From the NCBI RefSeq assembly GCF_000497755.1, contig NZ_AYOD01000001.1:62001-126000 (forward strand): DNA of 64,000 nucleotides, given 5' to 3'. The position numbers and the translations under genes are program-made. The notes under the pieces were generated by a model, which was not told the DNA's origin, made no database searches, and saw nothing but the letters and a program-made list of their open reading frames with translations. How positions within the stretch are numbered: the stretch's first letter is position 1; each line of letters begins with the position of its first letter. The stretch is from Aliihoeflea sp. 2WW. GTDB taxonomy: Bacteria; Pseudomonadota; Alphaproteobacteria; Rhizobiales; Rhizobiaceae. Positions 18,275 through 26,835 of this stretch are shown piece after piece.

Positions 18275-19051
18275 TCACGTCGCCGGTTGCAGCGCCTTTA
18301 CGGCGAACGCACGCATGCCGGCGTCCAGTGCCTTCCAGTCTTCGAGCAGCGCCCGCGGGAAGCGGTAACGCAGCGACAGATTGGCACCCACATCGATATC
18401 GCGCTCGCAAGGCGCCAGCGCGGTATCGGCTTCCGCTCCTGTCAGACAGCGGGCGACGAAAGGCGCAGTGAAACGCGTCGGGTCGACGATCAGCATCTCG
18501 TCGCCATAGCCCGACGCCTCGATGAAGCGATGGGCGACGAGCCCCGCTTCGGCCGGTTCGCCCGGCTCCTCGATCAGCAAACGATAGATCGGCGTCAAAC
18601 GGCTCGACATGTCGAGGGGCATCGAGCGCGGCTCGAAGCTGGCGAAGATGATCCGGTGGTCGCCGTCGGCGTGATTGAACAGCGCGCGCTCGGCTTCCGA
18701 ATAGCCTTCGAGGCGCGGCCAGGACAGATAGAGGTCGAGACGCTTCGCCTCGCCGGAACGGCGGTCGTTGGCAAAACGGATCATGTTGGCCGGCACCGCG
18801 ATCATCTCGCCATCGATCACGACGCCCTGGATTGTCGCATCGTCCGAATGACCGGCAAGGGCGATGGCGCGGCCAAAGGTCTTGCCGGCATAGCTGATGC
18901 CGACCGAGACCAGCGCCAGCGCGATGAAGACGTAGAAGATCTTCATCATGAAGCCGCTGCCGACCTCCTCGATCGTGGCATTGTCGAAACGTGTGAAGTC
19001 GGTCATCGCGCTCTGTTCGGGAATCTTCGCCTGCCGGTTCGGCGGTTTCAT
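18275..19051 (-). CDS. Uncharacterised single-span membrane protein
   Basis: A 258-residue protein that I do not recognise. One membrane segment lies near residues 35-55 (MKIFYVFIALALVSVGISYA), which leaves a soluble domain of about 200 residues probably in the periplasm. That domain has ADGDHRIIFASFEPRS and two cysteines (RCLTGAE, APCERD) about 14 residues apart that could form a disulfide. An alternative ATG at 19006 (MTDFTRFDN) is at least as plausible as 19051. It is divergent from the carbonic-anhydrase-like gene. Confidence 0.75.
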   Translation of the reverse strand: MKPPNRQAKIPEQSAMTDFTRFDNATIEEVGSGFMMKIFYVFIALALVSVGISYAGKTFGRAIALAGHSDDATIQGVVIDGEMIAVPANMIRFANDRRSGEAKRLDLYLSWPRLEGYSEAERALFNHADGDHRIIFASFEPRSMPLDMSSRLTPIYRLLIEEPGEPAEAGLVAHRFIEASGYGDEMLIVDPTRFTAPFVARCLTGAEADTALAPCERDIDVGANLSLRYRFPRALLEDWKALDAGMRAFAVKALQPAT

Positions 19052-19103
19052 CCTCGCGCGAACATGGTAAACGCGGCGTAAAGCAACCGCGTGGAGGAAG
19101 AGA

Positions 19104-19628
19104 ATGCCGGTCTATGAACTCGACGGCGTCGGGCCGCAATTCGACGATCGCGACACGAACTGGATCGCGCCCGATGCACATGTGATCGGCAAGGTCAGGC
19201 TCGGCAGGGATGTCGGCGTCTGGTTCGGCGCGGTGCTTCGGGGCGACAATGAGCGCATCGAGATCGGCGAGGGCTCCAACGTGCAGGAGCATTCGATGAT
19301 GCACACCGATCCGGGCTATCCGCTGACGGTGGGCAAGGGTTGCACCATCGGCCACCGCGCGATCCTGCATGGCTGCACCATCGGCGACAATTCGCTCGTC
19401 GGCATGGGCGCAATCATTCTGAATGGCGCGAAGATCGGCAGGAATTCACTGGTCGGCGCCGGCGCGCTCGTCACCGAGGGCAAGGAGTTTCCCGACAATT
19501 CGCTGATCGTCGGTTCGCCCGCCAAGGCGATCCGCACGCTTTCGAATGAGGACGCGCTGCGCGCCTCTGCCGCAAGTTATGTCGCCAATGGCAAGCGCTT
19601 TACCAAAGGCATGAAGCGCGTCGACTGA
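19104..19628 (+). CDS. Gamma-class carbonic anhydrase family protein
   Basis: A 174-residue left-handed beta-helix protein of the YrdA/PaaY/gamma-CA group. It has [45 protein letters not shown] and [12 protein letters not shown], and the histidines in these stretches match the zinc-binding pattern of the family. Reversible CO2 hydration is likely but many relatives have weak or unknown activity. It would act as a trimer in the cytoplasm. It is a single gene with a strong hairpin after it. Confidence 0.9.
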   Translation: MPVYELDGVGPQFDDRDTNWIAPDAHVIGKVRLGRDVGVWFGAVLRGDNERIEIGEGSNVQEHSMMHTDPGYPLTVGKGCTIGHRAILHGCTIGDNSLVGMGAIILNGAKIGRNSLVGAGALVTEGKEFPDNSLIVGSPAKAIRTLSNEDALRASAASYVANGKRFTKGMKRVD

Positions 19629-19634
19629 AAAGTT

Positions 19635-19664
19635 GGAGCCGGTTCTCGGGGAAGAACCGGCTCC
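19635..19664. terminator. Bidirectional terminator between convergent genes
   Basis: A perfect 12-bp stem (GGAGCCGGTTCT with AGAACCGGCTCC) and a six-base loop. It lies between the gamma-CA gene and the convergent transglutaminase-like gene. On the minus strand it is followed by AACTTTT, so it works best as a terminator in that direction. Confidence 0.7.
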
Positions 19665-19715
19665 GGCCAGGCCGAACGGACGGGGAGTGGGGGCTCGACC
19701 GGGCTTTTCACATGC

Positions 19716-20327
19716 TCAGCGGGCGGCGACGCTGCCGACCAGGATGTCGCGGTCGTCATTGATGCCGACCCACATTCCGGCGTGCTGCGACGACTGGCGC
19801 TTAAGGAAGCTGTATTCGGTCTCGTTCCAGCGCAGGACGCGCATTTCGAGATTGTCGAGGACGAAGTCCCCCATCGAGGTGTGGACCACCAGGACGGCAT
19901 GGCCGTCGCCATTGGGCTGGCGCACCACGGTGATCAAAAGGTTCGAGGCCGGCACGCCCTGCTCGATCAGGCGCTTGCGCTTTTCGAGGACGTAATCCTC
20001 GCAATCCCCATAGCCATTGACCGGATACGACCAGTATTCCTCGATGCCCCACATCTCCATGTCGGTGCGCGGACGCACGGCGATGTTGACCACGTTGTTG
20101 ACGTTGACGATCTCGGCCCACAATTCGCGGGTCAGTTCCGTCGGCGAATTCGCATCGGCCGTCGGCTGGCACTCGGCCGGCATCCGCTGGCAGAAATCAT
20201 AATGACCGACCGGCTGCGTGGTCAGGCCGCCGACATGCATGAAAGGCTGCGCGGCGGCGGAGGTGGCGACCATGGCAAAAAGACCTGCCATTGCGAGCGC
20301 AACCTTGTTATACTTGGAAGTCCCCAT
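19716..20327 (-). CDS. Transglutaminase-like cysteine peptidase (BTLCP family)
   Basis: A 203-residue exported protein. The signal peptide is about 26 residues (ALAMAGLFAMVATSAAAQ). The mature part carries the BTLCP/DUF920 triad regions: GYGDCEDYVLEKR (Cys), NGDGHAVLVVHT (His) and GDFVLDNLEMR (Asp). Some family members act as periplasmic proteases on surface adhesins (LapG-like), but most rhizobial copies are uncharacterised. A clear GGAGA site precedes the ATG. Its upstream region is an AT-rich island. Confidence 0.92.
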   Translation of the reverse strand: MGTSKYNKVALAMAGLFAMVATSAAAQPFMHVGGLTTQPVGHYDFCQRMPAECQPTADANSPTELTRELWAEIVNVNNVVNIAVRPRTDMEMWGIEEYWSYPVNGYGDCEDYVLEKRKRLIEQGVPASNLLITVVRQPNGDGHAVLVVHTSMGDFVLDNLEMRVLRWNETEYSFLKRQSSQHAGMWVGINDDRDILVGSVAAR

Positions 20328-20497
20328 CTTCTTGTCTCCCCGTTTGAAGAGACAATGACAGGTGCCGATTTATTCCACGCGAAAAGTCAAGTGTATATTC
20401 GAGTAAAATACAATCGATATTTGAATCAATACTTATTCAAATTGTTCGAATTTGCTTCAGCCAATAGTAACCATGTGATCCGGCAGGCCGGGAATGC
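20328..20497 (-). promoter_or_regulatory. AT-rich upstream region of the BTLCP gene
   Basis: The stretch from about 20360 to 20460 is strikingly AT-rich compared with the rest of the window, with several runs such as ATACAATCGATATTTGAATC. It holds no gene. It probably contains the promoter of the minus-strand peptidase gene and may bind an AT-selective nucleoid or zinc-finger regulator such as MucR/Ros; that part is speculation. Confidence 0.4.
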
Positions 20498-20523
20498 AAA
20501 AAGGGCCGGCGCGAGGCCAGCCC
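20498..20523 (-). terminator. Rho-independent terminator of the PilZ gene
   Basis: Read on the minus strand, GGGCTGGC and GCCGGCCC form a stem with one mismatch around a five-base loop, directly followed by TTTTT. It lies 25 bases after the PilZ gene stop. Confidence 0.75.
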
Positions 20524-20547
20524 TTCGATGATTGCGGGGAGGTCGGA

Positions 20548-21159
20548 TCAGCGGTCGGAGAAGGCGGCTTCCAGCGTTTCCTCACGCTGAAGGGCGGCGA
20601 ACTCGATGGCGATGCCGTCCTGGAAATGACGCACCACCTGACCGCGCATCGCGCCGAGCGTGACCTGGACGCCGAGTGCCGGGCGGACTTCGATCTCGAC
20701 CGCGGCGCCCGAGAGCGACAGGTCGACGATGCGGCAGCGATACTGCCGGCCATCTCCGAGTTGCAGGACGGTGATCGGATTGCGCGGTGCCACGCGCTGG
20801 TGGCGGCGATCCTCGGGCAGGTCGAGCTCGTGCTTGTTTGCAAGCCAGGTCAACTGCGCTGCGAGTTTCTCGCGCTTGCGCTCCGAGGCGATGACCGTCA
20901 TCGCGAAACCGTCCTCGGTCAGGCGCGTCACCACGCCCTCGACACGGCCGATATGGTCGAGATAGGCGATCACCCGCTCACCGGGTTCGCCGGGACGATC
21001 GGCGCGGATCGCCACGTCGCCGGGCGACATGTCGATGACCTGGCAGGGATGCTCGGAACGATCCTCGAGCATGAAGCGGCCATAGATCTTCACACGGACG
21101 CGCTGGAAACTGCGACGTTCGTTTCGTGCCGGAGCGACTTGCAACGCCGCTGAACTCAT
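20548..21159 (-). CDS. Tandem PilZ-domain protein
   Basis: A 203-residue cytoplasmic protein with two PilZ-like halves. The first has RRSFQRVRVKIYGRF and VIDMSPGDVAIRAD; the second has DRRHQRVAPRNPI and IVDLSLSGAAVEIEV. PilZ domains bind cyclic di-GMP through RxxxR and (D/N)xSxxG. The second copy keeps RxxxR-like residues and DLSLSG, while the first has DMSPGD, so it may be degenerate. I start at the ATG at 21159; a TTG at 21180 is less likely. It may be an effector for c-di-GMP made by proteins such as the GGDEF-EAL protein at 14069-16123. Confidence 0.88.
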   Translation of the reverse strand: MSSAALQVAPARNERRSFQRVRVKIYGRFMLEDRSEHPCQVIDMSPGDVAIRADRPGEPGERVIAYLDHIGRVEGVVTRLTEDGFAMTVIASERKREKLAAQLTWLANKHELDLPEDRRHQRVAPRNPITVLQLGDGRQYRCRIVDLSLSGAAVEIEVRPALGVQVTLGAMRGQVVRHFQDGIAIEFAALQREETLEAAFSDR

Positions 21160-21290
21160 CTTCGCCTCAGCCCCCGCCAATTCCGTCGGACATGTCCAAC
21201 TGACTGCGGGTCAAAATAGCGCCGCAGTCGTTAACATGTTGTAATCCGAATTGCTCGAAGGCAGATCGCGAATAGCGTACGCGACAGGTG

Positions 21291-21914
21291 TCAGCGGTCC
21301 TGCGTGCGTCCGCCGTCGAGAACGACAAGGTGGCGGACGCGGCGCGTGCGCTCGCGTTCGGCCGGTTCCAGATCGTGCGGGGCGAGGCTCGGCGTCCGCT
21401 CGCCCATGTCGATCGCGGGCATGGCGTCCGGATCGATCAGGCGCGCCTCGTCGAGCACCAGCGCCGACAGGGGATGCGCGCCCAGCCAGAATGGACGCTC
21501 GAGCGCGGTTGCAAGACCCATCGCCCGCGGGCGGCCCGGGCCGGCATCGAGCGGCAGCAGCAGCAATTCGAAGGCTGCCAGGCGACCCTGGCGGCTCTTG
21601 CCGTGCGCCTGCGCAAGCACCACAGCGCTCTGGTTCAAGGTCGCCTTGCCGAGGGCGTCGACAGCGTCTCGGTCGTCGGCCTGCCAGATTTCGCCGAAGG
21701 GCACATGGCGCAATTCACGACCGAATGACGAGCAGACGTTCGTTCCAGCCAGCCGGAAGCGCGGTTCATCCGCATCGTCGAATTCGAGAATGAACGTGTC
21801 GGGAAGACGTCCCTTGATCGCCGTCGGGTCGATATCCGTGCGAAACGGGGCAGGGCGGCCGGCGCGCAGCATGTTCCAATATCGGAACATCGCGATCGTG
21901 CCGTCCATTTTCAT
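21291..21914 (-). CDS. PAS domain protein (PAS_5/DUF1457 type)
   Basis: A 207-residue protein with one PAS_5-like domain: MFRYWNMLRAGRPAPFRTDIDP, FILEFDDADEPRFRLAGTN and CSSFGRELRHVPFGEIW are typical of this alphaproteobacterial family. The rest is a charged C-terminal tail (ERERTRRVRHLVVLDGG). No output domain is present. The function of the family is poorly known; links to stress and cell envelope have been suggested. Start ATG 21914 follows a GGGAG site. Confidence 0.85.
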   Translation of the reverse strand: MKMDGTIAMFRYWNMLRAGRPAPFRTDIDPTAIKGRLPDTFILEFDDADEPRFRLAGTNVCSSFGRELRHVPFGEIWQADDRDAVDALGKATLNQSAVVLAQAHGKSRQGRLAAFELLLLPLDAGPGRPRAMGLATALERPFWLGAHPLSALVLDEARLIDPDAMPAIDMGERTPSLAPHDLEPAERERTRRVRHLVVLDGGRTQDR

Positions 21915-22084
21915 CAAAGCCTGCTCCCGTCTTTTTCCGCCGCACGTCCCGGATTGGGACGAATCGGCCTGGCAGTGGTCATCACATGGCCAAGGATGCA
22001 GGGGGCGTGCCAGCCCTGTTAGGAGTTCTTAACGCTTCTGAGGGACGTTAAGGTTAACGAAAGGTTGACGTTGCCAGCGCGAGC

Positions 22085-22202
22085 GCCTCGTGACAGTTTC
22101 CAGGTCACGGGAAGCAGAAAACCCAGCGCAACTCCAGTCGCGCTGCGGGAGCAGGGGGCTCGATTGGCCGTTCGAAGTCATCGCTTCGAACGGCTTTCTT
22201 TT
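22085..22202 (+). ncRNA. Candidate small RNA with three hairpins
   Basis: No gene fits the 347 bases between the PAS and rhomboid genes, but three stem-loops follow each other on +. They are CGTGAC/GTCACG (22089-22094 with 22104-22109, loop AGTTTCCAG), CAGCGC/GCGCTG (22124-22129 with 22140-22145, loop AACTCCAGTC), and a perfect 11-bp stem GCCGTTCGAAG/CTTCGAACGGC (22167-22194) followed by TTTCTTTT. The last is a textbook intrinsic terminator with no + strand protein gene ahead of it. The 5' end is unknown. It could instead be an attenuated leader of the rhomboid gene. Confidence 0.55.
22167..22202 (+). terminator. Strong intrinsic terminator with no upstream protein gene
   Basis: An 11-bp perfect stem, six-base loop TCATCG, then TTTCTTTT. 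The upstream neighbour is on the opposite strand, so this terminator must end a non-coding transcript or a leader of the rhomboid gene, whose ATG is about 60 bases further on. Confidence 0.85.
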
Positions 22203-22264
22203 GCGACCTGCACTGGCAGCGGCCGGTTCCGGCCTCTATGTCCGGGCTGACGCGCAAGAGAGCC

Positions 22265-22990
22265 ATGATGGACCAGCCACGCCCGATCGATACATCCCCG
22301 GACGACGAATGGCGCGAGACGCCACCGCCGCGACGCGAGCCGATCTTCAATCTGCCGGCGATCGTCGTCGTCCTGATCGCGATCTGCGTCGGCGTGCATG
22401 CCGTGCGGATGCTGGTGCTTACCGAACCGCAGGATATTGGCGTCATCGCGCGCTTCGCGTTCATCCCCATCCGCTATTCCGGGCAGTACATCATAGACGC
22501 CTACGCCTATGCGGGGCCGGTCACCTACGCGTTCCTGCATGGCGGGATCGCGCATCTTGCGGTCAACATGGTCTGGCTCGCCGCATTCGGCTCGCCGCTC
22601 GCCCACCGCATGGGGGCGGTCCGGTTCGTCGCGTTCTGGATTTTCACGGCGCTTGCGGCGGTGGGGCTCCACTATGTGCTGCATTCGGGCGATCCCACGC
22701 CGGTCGTCGGTGCGTCGGGCGCCATCTCGGGCATGATGGGCGCGGCGGCGCGCTTCGCCTTCCAGATCGACCGATTCGCGGGCAAGCCGGCCTTTACCGG
22801 GCCTATCCTGCCGGTCAGCGTCGTTCTGCGTCACCGCATGACATTCATGTTCCTGCTCGTCTGGTTCGTCATGAACCTGGCCATGGGGCTCGGCTCCATT
22901 GCGCCCGGTGTGGGGCAGATCGCGTGGGAAGCGCATATTGGCGGTCTTCTAGCGGGATTTTTCGGCCTCGCCCTTTTCGACCGCCGTTGA
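22265..22990 (+). CDS. Rhomboid family intramembrane serine protease
   Basis: A 241-residue inner-membrane protein. A proline-rich cytoplasmic N-terminus of about 35 residues precedes roughly six membrane helices. Rhomboid hallmarks are AFLHGGIAHLAVNMVWL (oxyanion-side His and Asn), VVGASGAISGMMGA with the nucleophile serine, and WEAHIGGLLAGFFG with the catalytic histidine. It should cut membrane-spanning substrates within the bilayer; the substrate is unknown. Two consecutive ATGs occur at 22265 and 22268. Confidence 0.94.
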   Translation: MMDQPRPIDTSPDDEWRETPPPRREPIFNLPAIVVVLIAICVGVHAVRMLVLTEPQDIGVIARFAFIPIRYSGQYIIDAYAYAGPVTYAFLHGGIAHLAVNMVWLAAFGSPLAHRMGAVRFVAFWIFTALAAVGLHYVLHSGDPTPVVGASGAISGMMGAAARFAFQIDRFAGKPAFTGPILPVSVVLRHRMTFMFLLVWFVMNLAMGLGSIAPGVGQIAWEAHIGGLLAGFFGLALFDRR

Positions 22991-23080
22991 CGGCAAGACA
23001 CGTCCCGTGAAGGCGCGGCGCTTGAAATGCGTTCGAGCCCGGCGCACCATACCGTTGTGAATGCCGCAGAGGAGGTACGC

Positions 23081-23512
23081 ATGACGGTGAAGGCAATTCT
23101 GGACGCCAAGGGCCGCGACGTGGTGACGGTCGAGCCGGAGATGACGCTCGGCGAGGCCGCGCGTCTCCTGGGCGAAAAGCGGATCGGCGCGGTCGTCGTC
23201 ACCAAGGCGGGCGAAAAGATCGCCGGCATCCTCTCCGAGCGCGACATCGTTCGCCAGGTTGGCCTGCGCGGCGCCGTCGCGCTGGACGAGCCGGTGTCGA
23301 GCGCGATGACGGCCAAGGTCAGGACCTGCCAGGAGGGCCATACCGTCAACCAGGTGATGGAACTGATGACGCGCGGCCGCTTTCGCCATCTGCCCGTCGA
23401 ACGCGAGGGCAGGCTGGCCGGTATCGTATCGATCGGCGACGTGGTGAAGCAGCGCATCGAGGATGTGGAGCGCGAAGCCGACGAAATCCGCCAGTATATC
23501 GCAACCGCCTGA
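23081..23512 (+). CDS. CBS domain pair protein
   Basis: A 143-residue protein consisting of two CBS domains (VVTVEPEMTLGEAARLLGE, GAVVVTKAGEKIAGILSERD; then MTAKVRTCQEGHTVNQVMEL, HLPVEREGRLAGIVSIGDV). Such stand-alone pairs bind adenosine nucleotides and act as cytoplasmic regulators; the target is unknown. GGAGG lies a few bases before the ATG at 23081, which decides the start over an upstream in-frame ATG. Confidence 0.92.
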   Translation: MTVKAILDAKGRDVVTVEPEMTLGEAARLLGEKRIGAVVVTKAGEKIAGILSERDIVRQVGLRGAVALDEPVSSAMTAKVRTCQEGHTVNQVMELMTRGRFRHLPVEREGRLAGIVSIGDVVKQRIEDVEREADEIRQYIATA

Positions 23513-23601
23513 AACGCCCTGCTTGCGAAAACCTTGCCTCGCGGGCGCGATTGGTCTAGCCAACCGGAACACTTCCGACCATCGCGAACGCCAGGCAGAC
23601 G

Positions 23602-25101
23602 ATGACGCTCATTGATACCCGCACGCTCGATCCCAAGCGCCTTGTTTCCGGGGCGACCGGCGATTGGGAAATCATCATCGGCATGGAAATCCACGCGCAG
23701 GTTTCGTCGCAGTCGAAGCTCTTTTCAGGCGCGTCGACCACGTTCGGTGCGGCGCCGAATTCCAATGTCAGCCTCGTCGATGCGGCGATGCCGGGCATGC
23801 TCCCGGTCATCAACGAGGAATGCGTCAAGCAGGCGATCCGCACCGGGCTCGGCCTCAAGGCGCAGATCAACCACCGCTCGGTGTTCGACCGGAAGAACTA
23901 TTTCTACCCGGACCTGCCGCAGGGCTACCAGATTTCCCAGTTCAAGCAGCCAATCGTCGGCGAGGGGATCGTCTTCGTCTCGGTCGGGCCGGACAAAAAG
24001 GGCGAGTTCGAGGAGATCGAGGTCGGCATCGAACGGCTGCATCTCGAGCAGGACGCCGGCAAGTCGCTGCACGACCAGCATCCGACCATGTCCTATGTGG
24101 ACTTGAACCGTTCCGGTGTCGCGCTGATGGAGATCGTGTCCAAGCCGGACATCCGCTCGGCCGACGAGGCCAAGGCCTATGTGACCAAGCTGCGCACCAT
24201 CATGCGCTATCTAGGCACCTGTGACGGCAACATGGACGAAGGTTCGCTGCGCGCCGACGTCAACGTCTCGGTGCGCCGTCCGGGCGAGCCGTTCGGCACG
24301 CGCTGCGAGATCAAGAACGTCAATTCGATCCGCTTCATCGGCCAGGCGATCGAATCCGAAGCGCGACGCCAGATCGCTATTCTGGAGGATGGCGGCTCGA
24401 TCGACCAGGAAACGCGGCTGTTCGACCCCTCCAAGGGCGAAACGCGCTCGATGCGCTCCAAGGAAGAGGCGCATGATTACCGCTATTTCCCCGATCCGGA
24501 CCTTTTGCCGCTCGAATTCGATCAGGCTTATGTCGATGCGCTCGCCGCACATCTGCCCGAACTGCCGGACGACAAGCGCGCGCGGTTGATCGAGAGCCTC
24601 GGCCTTTCCGTCTACGACGCGTCGATCCTCGTCTCGGACAAGGCGATCGCCGACTACTACGAAAAGGTCGCCGAGGGGCGTGACGGCAAGGCAGCGGCCA
24701 ACTGGGTCATCAACGACCTCCTCGGTGCCTTGAACAAGGCCGGCAAGGACATCGCCGAATCGCCTGTCTCGCCGGACCAGCTCGGCGGGATCATCGAACT
24801 GATCAAGGAAGGCACGATTTCCGGCAAGATCGCCAAGGACCTCTTCGAGATCGTCTGGACCGAGGGCGGCGATCCGCGCCAGCTCGTCGAGACGCGCGGC
24901 ATGAAGCAGGTGACCGATACGGGCGCCATCGAAAAGGCCGTGGACGACGTCATCGCCGCCAACCCCGACAAGGTCGAGCAGGCGCGCGCCAAGCCGACAA
25001 TGGCCGGCTGGTTCGTCGGCCAGGTGATGAAGGCGACCGGCGGCAAGGCCAACCCGCAGGCGGTCAACGACCTCATCAAGGCGCGTCTGGGGATCGAATA
25101 G
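23602..25101 (+). CDS. gatB: Aspartyl/glutamyl-tRNA amidotransferase subunit B
   Basis: A 499-residue subunit of GatCAB, which converts Glu-tRNA(Gln) and Asp-tRNA(Asn) to the amidated forms. It has [56 protein letters not shown], and a helical C-terminal YqeY-like domain with [20 protein letters not shown] and [19 protein letters not shown]. Length is standard. gatA and gatC are not in the window. The stop shares its last base with the GTG of the next gene. Confidence 0.97.
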   Translation: MTLIDTRTLDPKRLVSGATGDWEIIIGMEIHAQVSSQSKLFSGASTTFGAAPNSNVSLVDAAMPGMLPVINEECVKQAIRTGLGLKAQINHRSVFDRKNYFYPDLPQGYQISQFKQPIVGEGIVFVSVGPDKKGEFEEIEVGIERLHLEQDAGKSLHDQHPTMSYVDLNRSGVALMEIVSKPDIRSADEAKAYVTKLRTIMRYLGTCDGNMDEGSLRADVNVSVRRPGEPFGTRCEIKNVNSIRFIGQAIESEARRQIAILEDGGSIDQETRLFDPSKGETRSMRSKEEAHDYRYFPDPDLLPLEFDQAYVDALAAHLPELPDDKRARLIESLGLSVYDASILVSDKAIADYYEKVAEGRDGKAAANWVINDLLGALNKAGKDIAESPVSPDQLGGIIELIKEGTISGKIAKDLFEIVWTEGGDPRQLVETRGMKQVTDTGAIEKAVDDVIAANPDKVEQARAKPTMAGWFVGQVMKATGGKANPQAVNDLIKARLGIE

Positions 25102-25601
25102 TGTTCGTCCGGACCGTCTCGAAGCGCGACTTGAAGGCGGTCCAGGCGCTCCTTGCCGAAACGTGGCACGCCACCTACGACTCGATTTATGGCGAGGCGC
25201 GCGTCAACGAGATCATCGCCGAATGGCATTCGATGGCGGCGCTCGAGGCGCAGCTTGAATCCCCGCTGTCGGAGTTCCTCGTCGCCGATGACGGCACGCA
25301 GATCGGCGGGGTCGTCTATGCGACGGCGATCGACGAAGGCAAGACCGTGATGCTGCATCAGCTCTACGTCCGCCCGGACAGCCAGGGCCGCGGCATTGGC
25401 GGGTTGCTGCTCGACGAGATCGAGGGCTGCTTTCCCGACGCGGACAAGGTGCGGCTCGAAGTCGAGGAAGCCAATGCGAAGGCGGTCACTTTCTATCTGG
25501 CGCAGGGTTTCGCCAAGGTCGGGCAGACGCCAAGTTGCGGGCGGCCCGATTCGGGCATCCCCGCCGATATCTATGAACGCCCGATCATGTGGGCGGACTG
25601 A
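25101..25601 (+). CDS. GNAT family N-acetyltransferase
   Basis: A 166-residue acetyltransferase with the acetyl-CoA loop LYVRPDSQGRGIGGLLLDEI and ANAKAVTFYLAQGFAKVG. It starts at a GTG that overlaps the gatB stop by one base. The acceptor is unknown. Translation is probably coupled to gatB; this does not prove a common function. Confidence 0.92.
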   Translation: MFVRTVSKRDLKAVQALLAETWHATYDSIYGEARVNEIIAEWHSMAALEAQLESPLSEFLVADDGTQIGGVVYATAIDEGKTVMLHQLYVRPDSQGRGIGGLLLDEIEGCFPDADKVRLEVEEANAKAVTFYLAQGFAKVGQTPSCGRPDSGIPADIYERPIMWAD

Positions 25602-25670
25602 GCCCTTGTCATCGATTGCCCGGAACGCCATAAGGCGGGGAAGATTGGGCACCCAGTTGCGGATGTGCGA

Positions 25671-26075
25671 ATGTCTATGAAAACCTTCTTCACGCAGTTC
25701 TTCACCTGGTGGAACGGCCAGACGCTGGGCACGCGCTTTCATACCTGGCGGCACGGCAGGCCGGTGGGCGAGGACGAGTTCGGCAATCTCTATTACGAGG
25801 GCGGCGTCGACACCGAGGGGCGTACGCGCCGCTGGGTGATTTACAAGGACTATGCGGAAGCCAGCATGATTCCGCCCGGCTGGCATGGCTGGATGCATCA
25901 CCGCGTCGACACGCCGCCGAAGGACGACAACTACCAGCCGCGCGAGTGGCAGAAGCCGCATCTGCCCAACCTGACGGGCACGAGCTTCGCCTACCGACCG
26001 AAGGGCTCGGTCGCCACGCACGAGCAGCGGCCGCGCGTGACCGGCGACTACGACGCCTGGACGCCCGGCAACTGA
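25671..26075 (+). CDS. Complex I accessory subunit, NDUFA12/B17.2 family
   Basis: A 134-residue homologue of mitochondrial NDUFA12, a supernumerary subunit of NADH:ubiquinone oxidoreductase in alphaproteobacteria and mitochondria. It has WWNGQTLGTRFHTWRHG, GEDEFGNLYYEG, RRWVIYKDYAEASMIPPGWH and GWMHHRVDTPP. It should sit on the peripheral arm near the quinone module. Starts at 25671 and 25677 are both ATG. It is encoded away from any nuo operon, as is usual. Confidence 0.93.
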   Translation: MSMKTFFTQFFTWWNGQTLGTRFHTWRHGRPVGEDEFGNLYYEGGVDTEGRTRRWVIYKDYAEASMIPPGWHGWMHHRVDTPPKDDNYQPREWQKPHLPNLTGTSFAYRPKGSVATHEQRPRVTGDYDAWTPGN

Positions 26076-26153
26076 TCGGGGCGCAACAATCGTCTCGCCA
26101 CAATCGACGGCTAGGCCAAGTCGGGTCACGACTCAGCTAACAGGGCTTCAAGG

Positions 26154-26690
26154 ATGACATCGAGACTGGCAGGCGCAATCGCGGGACTCGTCTTCGCAAC
26201 CGGGCTTGCCGCTCCGGGCAATTCGTTCGCGCAGGACCTCCAGTTCGACCTGCCGCCGGACGACGAGTTCATCTACGAGGAAGCGCCTGCGGAGGGCGGC
26301 TCTTTCGAGGAACTGCCGATGGAAGAGGCGCCGACCGAGGTGCCGATCCAGCGCGTGACCAATCCGGTCGCCGAGTTTGCCGGCATCGACAAGATCACCG
26401 GACGCATCATCTCCTTCGACGTCTATGTGGACGAGACCGTCCAGTTCGGCGCGCTGCAGGTGACGCCGCGGATCTGCTACTCCTCCGGGGAGGGCCAGGA
26501 ACCGCGTACGGACAGTTTCGTCGAGGTGGACGAGATCACGCTCGACCGCAAGATCCGGCGCATCTTCTCCGGCTGGATGTTTGCCGAAAGCCCCGGTCTC
26601 AACGCCGTCGAGCATGCCGTCTATGACGTCTGGCTGAAGGCGTGCAAGCAGCAGTCGGACGTGCCGGCGCCTGAATCGGCCGAAGGCTGA
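26154..26690 (+). CDS. DUF2155 domain protein, exported
   Basis: A 178-residue secreted protein. The signal peptide is about 27 residues (AIAGLVFATGLAAPGNSFAQ). An acidic linker follows, then the DUF2155 domain with DKITGRIISFDVYVDETVQF, CYSSGEGQEPRTDSFVEVDE and RIFSGWMFAESPGLNAVEH, and a final Cys pair partner in LKACKQQ. Function is unknown; it is conserved between NDUFA12 and aat in alphaproteobacteria. A 144-bp palindromic element starts one base after its stop. Confidence 0.9.
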   Translation: MTSRLAGAIAGLVFATGLAAPGNSFAQDLQFDLPPDDEFIYEEAPAEGGSFEELPMEEAPTEVPIQRVTNPVAEFAGIDKITGRIISFDVYVDETVQFGALQVTPRICYSSGEGQEPRTDSFVEVDEITLDRKIRRIFSGWMFAESPGLNAVEHAVYDVWLKACKQQSDVPAPESAEG

Positions 26691-26691
26691 C

Positions 26692-26835
26692 AGGGTGTGT
26701 CGATATTCAGGCCTGAGCGGCCTGCAAATGTCAGCTTTCTGCGCTTCCGGTGCTCATGTACCAAATGTACATTCCGCTCCGGTTCTCGAAATCTGCCATT
26801 TTCGGCACGCCCAGACCTGAATCTCAACACACCCT
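26692..26835. repeat. 144-bp palindromic intergenic element, copy A
   Basis: The whole element is a long imperfect inverted repeat. Its ends AGGGTGTGT and ACACACCCT are perfectly complementary, and its centre is GTAC-CAAAT-GTAC (26758-26770). It fills the gap between the DUF2155 stop and the convergent aat gene, and supplies two bases of the aat stop codon. A second copy lies at 41889-42032 with no insertions or deletions between them. It resembles MITE-like palindromes known in Rhizobiales (RIME, Bru-RS) in kind, not demonstrably in family. It encodes nothing and may act as a bidirectional terminator or mRNA 3' structure. Confidence 0.85.

Noticed and set aside
22065-22093. Promoter for the candidate small RNA (TTGACG at 22065)
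   Set aside because: The hexamer 17 bases on (TCGTGA) is a poor -10, and a start from it would fall inside the first hairpin.
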